A DNA stretch of 16,583 bases from Archaeoglobi archaeon (lineage in GTDB: Archaea; Halobacteriota; Archaeoglobi; Archaeoglobales; Archaeoglobaceae): positions 1 to 16,583 of the forward strand of contig QNUZ01000015.1 of NCBI GenBank assembly GCA_004347865.1. Direction: 5' to 3'. The first letter of the stretch is position 1, and the number at the start of each line of letters is the position of its first letter. Position numbers and translations under genes: made by a program. Shown in pieces: positions 5,260 to 11,845 of this stretch. Below the pieces are notes generated by a model. The model did not search any database. It saw only the letters and a program-made list of their open reading frames with translations, and was not told the origin of the DNA.

Positions 5260-7554
5260 CTAAGCAAGATATCTTCTCATACCGATCCGCCAGGCATTCT
5301 CGGCTTGATCCAAGTTGCATGAAAAACTTCCAAAATCGATCTCAATCCCTTCGCTGAAACCCAAATGTTCTGCTCTTAGCCCCTTTCTTCTAAGGAAGTC
5401 AAGATAATCCTCAAGTTCCTTCTCTTCAACCTCCACAATCCATCTTGTATTCGACTCAGAGAACAATTCGAGGAAGTCAAGCTTTTTAACGGCCTTGAAA
5501 CCCACTCCTAGGCCAAAGCTCATCTCTGCTATTGCAACCGCAATTCCACCTTCCGAAACGTCATGACATGCTCTAACGTCGAATTTCCTAAAAGATTCAA
5601 GTAGAGCATCTGAATATGACTTCAACCGTTCTGGCGATGTTCTTGGAACGCTGTAGCTCTCAAAACCCATAATCTTCGAATAAAGACTACCGCCAAACTC
5701 CTTTTTTGTTTCGCCGACTAAAACTACAGCGCCTCCAGTGAAATAGCTTTCCTTGGCTTTCCTAATATCCTCAACAATTCCAACACCCAAAAGTGTTGGA
5801 GTGGGGGCAATAGCTGAATACTTCGTTTCATTGTAGAAGCTCACGTTGCCGCTAACGCAGGGCAATCCAAAGTTCTTGGCCATCCAGCCTAGGGCCTTCA
5901 CACTTTCAACAAATTCCCACATTCTCTCTGGCTTCTCTGGATTTCCGAAGTTCAGGCAGTCGACATAGCTGTGCGGTATTGAATTTACAGCCACCAAGTT
6001 CCTTACAAGCTCGTCAAAGGCACTTGCCGTTCCCCAGTAAGGATCCGCCTTCGTCATCCACGGATTGATAGCAACAGCAATTGAAAGTCCCCTGTTTGAC
6101 TTCGTTGGCTTTATCACGGCTGCATCTCCGTGCGTTTCAAAGTTCACTCTTCCCTGCAGAGGCTTAATCACCGTAGCAGCCCGAACTTCGTGATCGTATT
6201 GCCTTATAACCCAGTCCTTGGAGGCCACATTTGGATGGGAGAGCATTTTTAGAAAAACGGATTTTAAATCCTTAGGCTCAGGAATCGCAGGTTCCTCTTT
6301 GGCCAAGGGTTTTGTCACATGGGTTCTACAGTACTCAACCGCGCCTACAATAAATTCAATGTCCATTTCGTATATCTTGTACCCTTTGTAGAATATGCGG
6401 AGAACTCTGTCCTCTGTCGTCTTTCCTATCACAGAAGCAGGGATATCCCATTTCTGGAAGATATAAAGAACTTCATCTACTTTTTCTGGTTTTACAGTGA
6501 GCATCATCCTCTCCTGACTTTCAGAGACCCAGATCTCCCAGGGGGCCATTCCCTCTTCCTTTAGCGGAACCTTGTCAAGGTGAATTTCTGCTCCAAAACC
6601 CGCAGCGAAGGCCATTTCACCAACAACGCAGCTTAGTCCCCCGCCTCCAAGGTCTTTTAGCCCTGTTATCAGACCTCTCTCAACTACCTCCAAGCATGCA
6701 TGGATTAGCGGTTCCTTTACAATCGGATTACCAAGCTGGACAGCACTTCTCTCCTCCTCGCTCTTCTCGCTGAGCTCCGCTGAAGCAAAGGTAACACCGT
6801 GAATTCCATCTCTACCGGTTTTTCCACCGACGAGAACGAATAAATCACCCGCATTTCCTGCTCTGCTTGGCACGATGTTCTTCTTCTTTGCTATTCCCAC
6901 GCATCCAACATTCACAATGCAATTCGTTAGGTATGATTCGTCGAAAAAGATCATTCCAGCGACTGTTGGAATGCCAACTCGGTTTCCATAATCCCTTATT
7001 CCTGCAACCACTCCGCTGAGAAGATACTGCGGATGCCGAACGCCTTTTGGTAGCTTTTCATACGGAAAGTCCAGTTCTGCAAAGAAGAGCGGATCTATCA
7101 ATGCAATTGGCTGCGCCCCCATGCAGAGAACGTCCCTTATTATTCCTCCGATACCGGTAGCGGCACCTCCATATGGTTCAATAGCAGAGGGGTGATTATG
7201 ACTCTCGATCTTGATAACGTAAGCATAATCCTCGTCGAATTCAACTACTCCTGCATCTTCCTTTATTGCGGAAATGACATAGGGGTATCGCGAATAATCG
7301 TCGAGAAGGAACTGTTTAAGAAAATACTTCGAGCTTTTGTAGCAGCAGTGCTCGCTCCAAGCTTGGCCAAGGGATTGCATTTCAATATCGTACGGGTTTC
7401 TTCCCTTCCTTTTAAAGTACTGCTTTATCAGTTTCATCTCCTCAAGGTTCAAACCAAGACCCATAACTTCGCTTATCCTTTGAAGATCCTCGTCCGTAGC
7501 TTTATCTAGTTCCACCTCATAAAGCTCGAATGGTACGTTAACTTTTTTAAACAT
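5260..7554 (-). CDS. purL: Phosphoribosylformylglycinamidine synthase subunit PurL
   Basis: PurL is the ATP-using synthase subunit that converts FGAR to FGAM in step four of purine synthesis, taking ammonia from PurQ with PurS as bridge. The 764-residue protein has the family signatures: LGQAWSEHCCYKS (62-74) with the active-site His, KIESHNHPSAIEPYGGAATG (115-134) forming the nucleotide and Mg site, DLGGGGLSC near 300, and the second-half HDVSEGGIAVAIAEM. Length fits the small archaeal type without a fused glutaminase. The ATG at 7554 follows the purS stop by four bases. GGTGA lies inside the end of purS a few bases ahead, so translation is probably coupled. No purQ is in the window. An IS derivative lies just past the stop codon. 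Confidence 0.97.
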   Translation of the reverse strand: MFKKVNVPFELYEVELDKATDEDLQRISEVMGLGLNLEEMKLIKQYFKRKGRNPYDIEMQSLGQAWSEHCCYKSSKYFLKQFLLDDYSRYPYVISAIKEDAGVVEFDEDYAYVIKIESHNHPSAIEPYGGAATGIGGIIRDVLCMGAQPIALIDPLFFAELDFPYEKLPKGVRHPQYLLSGVVAGIRDYGNRVGIPTVAGMIFFDESYLTNCIVNVGCVGIAKKKNIVPSRAGNAGDLFVLVGGKTGRDGIHGVTFASAELSEKSEEERSAVQLGNPIVKEPLIHACLEVVERGLITGLKDLGGGGLSCVVGEMAFAAGFGAEIHLDKVPLKEEGMAPWEIWVSESQERMMLTVKPEKVDEVLYIFQKWDIPASVIGKTTEDRVLRIFYKGYKIYEMDIEFIVGAVEYCRTHVTKPLAKEEPAIPEPKDLKSVFLKMLSHPNVASKDWVIRQYDHEVRAATVIKPLQGRVNFETHGDAAVIKPTKSNRGLSIAVAINPWMTKADPYWGTASAFDELVRNLVAVNSIPHSYVDCLNFGNPEKPERMWEFVESVKALGWMAKNFGLPCVSGNVSFYNETKYSAIAPTPTLLGVGIVEDIRKAKESYFTGGAVVLVGETKKEFGGSLYSKIMGFESYSVPRTSPERLKSYSDALLESFRKFDVRACHDVSEGGIAVAIAEMSFGLGVGFKAVKKLDFLELFSESNTRWIVEVEEKELEDYLDFLRRKGLRAEHLGFSEGIEIDFGSFSCNLDQAENAWRIGMRRYLA

Positions 7555-7558
7555 CTGA

Positions 7559-7801
7559 TCACCCGATCCAGCTAATCCTGAACTTCTGAATTACAGGGTT
7601 TGCTAGAAGTCTCTCACACATCTCCTTTATCTCTTTCTCTGCTTCTTCCCTATTCTTTGCATCTATCTCGATGCGAAATACTTTTACAGTAGAGACCTTT
7701 TTAACCCTCTTAAATCCAAGCAATCTCAAAGCCTTAAGAGTTGATTCGCCTTCAGGGTCAGCCACACCTTCTTTTAGCTCAATATAAACATCTGCAATCA
7801 T
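7559..7801 (-). CDS. purS: Phosphoribosylformylglycinamidine synthase subunit PurS
   Basis: PurS is the small dimeric scaffold that joins PurL and PurQ in the FGAM synthase complex. The 80-residue product begins MIADVYIELKEGVADPEGES. It contains ALRLLGFKRVKKVSTVKVF and the end MCERLLANPVIQKFRISWIG, the usual PurS beta-alpha-beta pattern and length. It is the first gene of a two-gene operon with purL. No Shine-Dalgarno is obvious before the ATG; an AT-rich box about 25-30 bases ahead suggests a short or absent leader. Confidence 0.96.
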   Translation of the reverse strand: MIADVYIELKEGVADPEGESTLKALRLLGFKRVKKVSTVKVFRIEIDAKNREEAEKEIKEMCERLLANPVIQKFRISWIG

Positions 7802-7820
7802 AAAAGAGCCTTAGACTCTC

Positions 7821-7835
7821 AGATTAAAAATTTAC
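7821..7835 (-). promoter_or_regulatory. Promoter of purS-purL
   Basis: On the minus strand gtaaatttttaatct is centred about 27 bases before the purS ATG. It is the only AT-rich box suited to this operon in the gap shared with tRNA-Ala. Confidence 0.45.
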
Positions 7836-7851
7836 TGAGAAAGAAGAAATG

Positions 7852-7860
7852 TTTTTTAAT
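7852..7860 (+). promoter_or_regulatory. TATA-like box of tRNA-Ala
   Basis: ttttttaat lies 30-38 bases before the mature tRNA 5' end, allowing a short 5' leader removed by RNase P. Confidence 0.4.
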
Positions 7861-7889
7861 CCAGAAACCCAAAAACCCAAAGCGGTGAT

Positions 7890-7962
7890 GGGCCGGTAGC
7901 TCAGCTGGTAGAGCGCCGTCTTGGCATGGCGGAGGCCTGGGGTTCAAATCCCCACCGGTCCA
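7890..7962 (+). tRNA. tRNA-Ala (anticodon GGC)
   Basis: A 73-base cloverleaf. The acceptor is GGGCCGG/CCGGTCC with discriminator A7962 and the G3-U70 pair that marks alanine tRNAs. The anticodon stem CCGTC/GGCGG encloses loop TTGGCAT, with GGC at 7923-7925. The T-arm is TGGGG-TTCAAAT-CCCCA. There is no intron and no encoded CCA. IS derivative C begins 14 bases past its end. Confidence 0.96.
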
Positions 7963-7976
7963 TCCTTCTTGCGTTG

Positions 7977-8149
7977 GTGAGCTGCTCCACGACTGAAGTC
8001 GGGAGCTTCCGGCGTTAAGGGATGTTTCACGCCCTTCCCCTCATCTGCCGGTTCAAAAGCGCCCCCAAGACTTCTTCAACACGGAACTATCTAAACCTTG
8101 CCCATTCATCCCAGAGCTAAAGCTACGGGTTTTCTGGGCACCCATTTTT
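7977..8149 (-). mobile_element. Non-autonomous IS200/IS605 (TnpB-element) derivative, copy C
   Basis: This 173-bp copy is in the same orientation as B. The right end starts at GTGAGCT (7977) and has the hairpin CGAC-TGAA-GTCG (7990-8001), the ggcgt/acgcc stem, and the last tnpB codons LLNRQMRGRA-stop. The left end has the subterminal palindrome (8110-8129), partly mutated in one arm, and begins after CTTAT on the minus strand (8154-8150). The deletion joins sequence just before the tnpB start to the last eleven or so codons, so its breakpoints differ from B. It was inserted between tRNA-Ala and the response-regulator gene. Confidence 0.72.
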
Positions 8150-8270
8150 ATAAGCCCAATACCTTTCCCGCAGTATACTGAGCAGTTCCACTCTGCTGAA
8201 ATCTGCGTATTCTAGTCAGACATTTCATAAAAAACAATTTTTGTCTAAAAACAGATTCTGGAGTCATAAT
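8150..8270. other. Spacer between IS derivative C and the response regulator
   Basis: No coding frame is seen. It holds a weak nested inverted repeat (GCAG 8170-8173 with CTGC 8203-8206, enclosing AGCAG 8181-8185 with CTGCT 8193-8197) and, nearer the gene, the terminator listed separately. Confidence 0.4.
8218..8251 (-). terminator. Terminator of the response-regulator transcript
   Basis: Reading the minus strand past the stop codon there are T-runs at 8251-8247 and 8234-8229. A short AGACA/TGTCT stem (8246-8242 with 8222-8218) encloses the second run. Two oligo-T tracts are enough for archaeal termination. Confidence 0.45.
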
Positions 8271-8627
8271 TCAATCTCTGAGGTACTTTTCTATCGTATC
8301 AATGAGCTTCTTCTTTGTAAACGGCTTTTCAATTATTTCTAAAGCCCCGGCTTTTAGGAGATCCTTTCCTTTCTGAACTGAAAACGCAGTAATACCAATT
8401 ATTTTTGCATCTGGGTACCTACTCTTTATTTCTCTGGTAGTTTCTACTCCATCACATTCCGGTAAAACAATATCCATCAGAACTATATCTGGTTTATACA
8501 TCTTGTAACTATAAATTGCTTCTCTTCCATTCCTCGCCAAGTATATCTCATAATCTTCGGCCAACATCATCTGGAGGACTTCCAAAACCGCCAAGTCGTC
8601 TTCTACTATCAAAACGCGTTTTGCCAT
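8271..8627 (-). CDS. Stand-alone response-regulator receiver (CheY-like)
   Basis: A 118-residue single receiver domain with no output domain. The acidic triad E9-D10-D11, the phosphoacceptor D52 in IVLMDIVLPECDG, T80 in GITA and K101 in EKPF are all present, so it should be phosphorylated by a histidine kinase. No kinase is in the window. The ATG has GGTGATCC four bases before it. The gene follows the nitroreductase by 31 bases on the same strand, so the two may be co-transcribed. The sequence gttaataaac at 8647-8657 could also give it its own promoter. Its partner and output are unknown; it lacks sequence that would mark it as chemotaxis CheY specifically. Confidence 0.92.
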   Translation of the reverse strand: MAKRVLIVEDDLAVLEVLQMMLAEDYEIYLARNGREAIYSYKMYKPDIVLMDIVLPECDGVETTREIKSRYPDAKIIGITAFSVQKGKDLLKAGALEIIEKPFTKKKLIDTIEKYLRD

Positions 8628-8658
8628 AATTGGATCACCATCAATGGTTTATTAACGA

Positions 8659-9183
8659 TTACCACTTCTCGTAATGTATTCTATCCTCCTTGAACCTTTC
8701 GGGAGCTTCAAAGAATTCATCTTGGCTTTGCGGATAGCCAAGAGCTACAAGGCTGAAAACAATGATACCTTCAGGAACTCCAAGAACCTTGGCAAGCGAT
8801 TTCATTCTGCTTTCAATTGGAAAAACTCCAAGCCAACAAGAACCTATTCCTAGAACCCTTGCAGCAAGCAGAATATTCTGGGTTGCGGCACTACAATCCT
8901 GAATCCACATAGGATAGGGATATTTGGATAGCTTTGGATCGCAACAAACCGCTATCGCAGCTCCCGCATTTAACAACATTTTTCCATAGGGGTGAGCGTT
9001 GCTTAGTTCCTCAAGCTTTTCCTTGCTTTTGACAACTATGAAGTGCCAAGGCTGTTCATTTCCAGCTGATGGAGCTTGAAAAGCCGCCTTTAAGATTTTG
9101 TTTATTTCTTCATCCGGTATTTTTTCTCCAGTAAAACTTCTAATGCTTCTCCTCGTATATAGCAACTCCAAACACAGTTCCAT
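8659..9183 (-). CDS. Nitroreductase-family FMN oxidoreductase
   Basis: A 174-residue flavoprotein of the nitroreductase fold. RRSIRSF (11-17) and APSAGNEQPWHFIVV (37-51) are the usual FMN-phosphate and isoalloxazine contacts. The remainder is WIQDCSAATQNILLAARVLG and a C-terminal ALGYPQ. Family members reduce quinones, flavins or nitro-compounds with NAD(P)H. The physiological substrate cannot be read from sequence. It is at the short end of the family, typical of archaeal and clostridial members. The ATG at 9183 is about 24 bases from an AT-rich box, so the message may be leaderless; an upstream GGAG is rather far for a Shine-Dalgarno. It diverges from the cdh operon. Confidence 0.9.
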   Translation of the reverse strand: MELCLELLYTRRSIRSFTGEKIPDEEINKILKAAFQAPSAGNEQPWHFIVVKSKEKLEELSNAHPYGKMLLNAGAAIAVCCDPKLSKYPYPMWIQDCSAATQNILLAARVLGIGSCWLGVFPIESRMKSLAKVLGVPEGIIVFSLVALGYPQSQDEFFEAPERFKEDRIHYEKW

Positions 9184-9388
9184 GCAATTTTTTGCTCTCC
9201 TTAATTATTAAAACTTTTGGTATTAACAACCGAATTAATAGTATTATCCGCTGTTACTAAATTTGATAAAATTATTCAAAATAATATTTGATGTAAATTC
9301 AAATTTTGAAGTCTTCTCGAAGCAGTCCGGGGAATTTTCTGCTTTATCCAAATGAGAAATTATGTTAGATTCAACTCAGATAAAAACC

Positions 9389-9396
9389 GATAAATA
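9389..9396 (+). promoter_or_regulatory. TATA box of the cdh operon
   Basis: gataaata predicts a transcription start near 9415-9420. The ATG at 9411 would then lie outside the message and the ATG at 9453 would have a leader of 33-38 bases with a Shine-Dalgarno. Confidence 0.5.
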
Positions 9397-9440
9397 CAAA
9401 TAAAGAGGACATGCAGATGGTGTTAAAAGTAAGTCACTTG

Positions 9441-9448
9441 GGGTGGTG
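9441..9448 (+). promoter_or_regulatory. Ribosome binding site deciding the cdhC start
   Basis: GGGTGGTG ends four bases before the ATG at 9453. This, with the predicted transcription start, favours that start over the upstream ATG at 9411. Confidence 0.55.
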
Positions 9449-9452
9449 TTTG

Positions 9453-11006
9453 ATGGTCGAGAGAAAGAAAATCGAAATCCCTGCAGGGGCTAAAGTCAAG
9501 GTCAGTGTGGGAGCAGAGGAGAAATTCCCATTTGACATATCTCCAATGTACGAGGGCGAAAGAATACGAAAGGAGGACATGTTCGTCGAACTTGGAGGTC
9601 CAAAGCAGGTGAAGTTCGAACTCGTCTTAGCTTTGCCAGCGGAACAGGTAGAGGACATGAAGGTAACGCTTGTTGGCCCAGATCTTGACGAGATGCAGGA
9701 AGGAAAGGAATATCCGTACGCTATGATCTACTACATAGCTGGAAGCAAAGTCGAGACAGACTTAGAACCGGTTATTGAGCGCAGAAACCACGATTTCCAG
9801 AACTACATCGAGGGATACATGCACCTCAACCAGAGATACGACGTTTGGGTCAGAATTGGAAAAGGTGCAATTAAGAAGGGGCTCAAGAGCCTGATACAAA
9901 TTGCAAAGGCCACAATGATGCTTTACAAGAACGAGCTACCTTTCATAGAAAAAATCGAGGCCCTTTACATCACGGACAAAGCACTTGTTGAAAAGCTGTT
10001 GAAAGAAGTTGCGATGCCGATATACGAAGAGAGGGACAAAAGAGTGGAAATGCTGCACGATGAAGACGTTCAGGAGTTCTACTCATGCACTCTCTGTCAG
10101 AGCTTCGCCCCAACGAATGTTTGTGTCGTCTCACCAGACAGACCATCGCTCTGTGGAGCTATCAGCTGGTTTGATGGTAGAGCTGCAGCGAAAGTCGATC
10201 CTGAGGGCCCCAACAGGGCAATTCCAAAAGGAGAAGTGCTGGATCCAATAGGCGGTGAATACAGCGGAGTTAACGAATTTGCAAAGCAGGAGAGCGGTGG
10301 AGAGTACGAGAGAATAAAATTGCACAGCTTCTTCGAGTTCCCGCATACGAGCTGTGGATGCTTTGAAGTGATAGGATTCTACATGCCTGAAGTCGATGGC
10401 ATAGGATGGGTCCACAGAGGCTACGCAAGCCCGGCGCCGAACGGACTGACATTTTCAACAATGGCTGGACAGACTGGTGGCGGTAAGCAGGTTGCAGGAT
10501 TCCTCGGAATCGGCATCAATTACTTCAGGAGCAAGAAGTTCATTCAGGCCGACGGTGGCTGGTACAGAGTTGTCTGGATGCCCAAGGAGCTAAAAGAGAG
10601 GGTTTCGAAGTACATACCCGACGACATAAGGGACAAGATTGCAACAGAAGAGAATGCAAAGACCCTCGATGAGCTCAAAGAGTTCCTGAAGAAGGTCGAT
10701 CATCCCGTAGTAAAGGGCGTCGTAAGGAAGGTAGACGGAAAGAAGATCACCGAAGGATGGCCTGAGGAGAAGAAGGCGGAAGAGAAGGTAGAAGAGAAAA
10801 AGGAGGTACCAGCAACACCAGCCGCAGCTCAGCCAGCTCCGGCGATGGCTATGCCTATGCAGCCAACGCAGATGCCGGCCTTCCAGCTGCCAGCAATGCC
10901 AATGCCAGCTCCACAGGCTGCACCAGCGGGAATCAAGCTCGTAATAAAGGATGCGAAGATCACGATCGGAAAGATCGTGGTAAAGAAGAGCAAGGGGGAA
11001 AGCTGA
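9453..11006 (+). CDS. cdhC: ACDS complex beta subunit CdhC, acetyl-CoA synthase
   Basis: CdhC assembles or cleaves acetyl-CoA from CoA, CO and a methyl group on the Ni-Ni-[4Fe-4S] A-cluster. With the ATG at 9453 the protein has 517 residues. The A-cluster cysteines are visible: SCTLCQSFAPTNVC (C212, C215, C224), SLCGA (C234) and HTSCGCFE (C301 and C303, the CGC motif). The first 14 codons of the longer frame (from 9411) are not family-like and lack leader support. Residues about 435-455 are Lys/Glu-rich and 455-492 a Pro/Ala/Met-rich flexible linker. A final beta-strand module GIKLVIKDAKITIGKIVVKK follows. It is the first gene of the operon; its stop TGA overlaps the micro-ORF ATG by one base. 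CODH subunits cdhA/cdhB are not in the window. Confidence 0.96.
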   Translation: MVERKKIEIPAGAKVKVSVGAEEKFPFDISPMYEGERIRKEDMFVELGGPKQVKFELVLALPAEQVEDMKVTLVGPDLDEMQEGKEYPYAMIYYIAGSKVETDLEPVIERRNHDFQNYIEGYMHLNQRYDVWVRIGKGAIKKGLKSLIQIAKATMMLYKNELPFIEKIEALYITDKALVEKLLKEVAMPIYEERDKRVEMLHDEDVQEFYSCTLCQSFAPTNVCVVSPDRPSLCGAISWFDGRAAAKVDPEGPNRAIPKGEVLDPIGGEYSGVNEFAKQESGGEYERIKLHSFFEFPHTSCGCFEVIGFYMPEVDGIGWVHRGYASPAPNGLTFSTMAGQTGGGKQVAGFLGIGINYFRSKKFIQADGGWYRVVWMPKELKERVSKYIPDDIRDKIATEENAKTLDELKEFLKKVDHPVVKGVVRKVDGKKITEGWPEEKKAEEKVEEKKEVPATPAAAQPAPAMAMPMQPTQMPAFQLPAMPMPAPQAAPAGIKLVIKDAKITIGKIVVKKSKGES

Positions 11007-11092
11007 TGGAAAAGGAAGTCAAAAAGATAAAGCTAATTCTCGTTGGGGCTGAAATCAAGATACCAGAGATCATAATTGAGGAGGAGGAATGA
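11006..11092 (+). CDS. Translation-coupled 28-residue micro-ORF between cdhC and cooC
   Basis: The frame runs from an ATG at 11006, overlapping the cdhC stop as TGATG, to a TGA at 11090-11092, overlapping the next gene's ATG as ATGA. The product is MEKEVKKIKLILVGAEIKIP followed by EIIIEEEE. It matches no domain I know. It does align without gaps with the CdhC tail: KIKLILVGAEIKIPEIII against GIKLVIKDAKITIGKIVV, sharing IKL, A, I-x-I and the alternating hydrophobic pattern. It may be a detached second copy of that beta-strand module, perhaps binding CdhC or another ACDS subunit. Its final Glu codons also provide the Shine-Dalgarno of the next gene. Overlap at both ends argues for real translation. 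It could still be only a coupling leader. No own ribosome site is apparent beyond purines at the cdhC end (AAGGGGGAAAG). Confidence 0.6.
   Translation: MEKEVKKIKLILVGAEIKIPEIIIEEEE
11078..11088 (+). promoter_or_regulatory. Strong ribosome binding site of cooC, inside the micro-ORF
   Basis: GAGGAGGAGGA runs directly up to the ATG at 11089. It is made by the Glu codons at the end of the micro-ORF, so translation of the two is linked. Confidence 0.6.
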
Positions 11093-11841
11093 CTACAGTA
11101 GCAGTGACAGGAAAAGGCGGTACAGGAAAAACCCTCGTTTCCGCCCTCCTCATCCATTTTATTTCCAAAAAAAGCAACAAGGTTCTTGCAGTTGATGCGG
11201 ATCCCGACAGCAATTTAGCCGATGCCCTCGGTGTTGAAGTCGAGAAAACGCTTGGCGAGATCAGAGAGCTATTCCAGACAAGCAGGGATGAGATGGGAAC
11301 GATGAACAAAGAACAGTGGCTTGAAGGCAAAATATATGAGGCTATATGTGAGTGCAAGGGCTACGATCTTCTCGTAATGGGCCGCCCTGAGGGTGAGGGC
11401 TGTTACTGCTTTGCCAATTCTCTGCTGCGTGGAGTGCTCAAAAAGCTGACAAGGCACTACGAATACGTTGTTATCGACAGCGAAGCTGGCTTGGAGCACT
11501 TCAGCAGAAAGACAATTGATAGCGCTGATTACGTGCTTATCGTGACCGATATGTCGAAGAAAGGCCTAGCGACCGCTAAGAGGATAAAAGAGCTCACAAA
11601 AGAACTGAAACTCAACTTTAAGGACATAATGCTCATCGCGAACCGCATTGCAAATGAGGCTGCAGAGCAAAGGATAAAAAAATTTGCAGATGAGGAGGGG
11701 ATAAAACTGCTCGAAATTCTCCCTTACGATGAAAAAGTGGTTGAACTCGATTTGAAAGGCATTCCGATCGTGAATCTGGATGAGAAATCTGGAGTTTATA
11801 GGAGAATGAGTAAGGTTGCAGAGGTGTTTTTAAAGGGGTGA
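11089..11841 (+). CDS. cooC: CooC/AcsF-type nickel-insertion ATPase
   Basis: A 250-residue MinD/SIMIBI-class P-loop ATPase. It has the deviant Walker A GKGGTGKT (8-15), VDADPDSNLADALG (35-48) as switch region, VVIDSEAGLEH (127-137), and the diagnostic RPEGEGCYCFANSLLR (99-114). The C105-x-C107 pair in that motif binds metal between subunits in CooC. CooC loads nickel into the C-cluster of CO dehydrogenase; AcsF does so for the acetyl-CoA synthase A-cluster. Since this gene sits between cdhC and cdhD with no cdhA nearby, an AcsF-like role in maturing CdhC is inferred. It starts at an ATG overlapping the micro-ORF stop and ends four bases before cdhD. Confidence 0.92.
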   Translation: MTTVAVTGKGGTGKTLVSALLIHFISKKSNKVLAVDADPDSNLADALGVEVEKTLGEIRELFQTSRDEMGTMNKEQWLEGKIYEAICECKGYDLLVMGRPEGEGCYCFANSLLRGVLKKLTRHYEYVVIDSEAGLEHFSRKTIDSADYVLIVTDMSKKGLATAKRIKELTKELKLNFKDIMLIANRIANEAAEQRIKKFADEEGIKLLEILPYDEKVVELDLKGIPIVNLDEKSGVYRRMSKVAEVFLKG

Positions 11842-11845
11842 GAAA

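Larger units (their letters stand above)
9184..9452. promoter_or_regulatory. AT-rich divergent regulatory region, nitroreductase and cdh operon
   Basis: No gene is seen in these 269 bases. Around 9261-9310 there is a cluster of symmetric elements: ATTTGAT repeated at 9261-9267 and 9286-9292, the inverted repeat ATTATT-CAA-AATAAT at 9271-9285, and the 13-base palindrome TTCAAA-T-TTTGAA at 9298-9310. They sit about 80-130 bases before the cdh TATA box and 80-125 before the nitroreductase start. They could be operators, but AT-rich sequence yields such patterns easily. The minus-strand TATA-like box for the nitroreductase is at 9201-9214. Confidence 0.4.

Noticed and set aside
7884..7890. GTGATG just before tRNA-Ala as a C-box of a C/D RNA
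   Set aside because: No D-box or second guide motif at proper distance; it overlaps the tRNA 5' end.
1..8149. Repeated segments as a possible CRISPR array
   Set aside because: Repeats are about 100-220 bases, kilobases apart and next to TTAT flanks; there is no regular repeat-spacer pattern. They are transposon ends.
8170..8206. Nested inverted repeat as a small RNA or riboswitch
   Set aside because: Stems are only four to five pairs with unpaired gaps, no promoter or conserved family is seen, and such pairing is common by chance.
9411..9452. Upstream ATG extending cdhC by 14 codons (MQMVLKVSHLGWCL)
   Set aside because: It lies before the transcription start predicted from the TATA box at 9389-9396, its residues do not look like CdhC, and the ATG at 9453 has GGGTGGTG at proper spacing.
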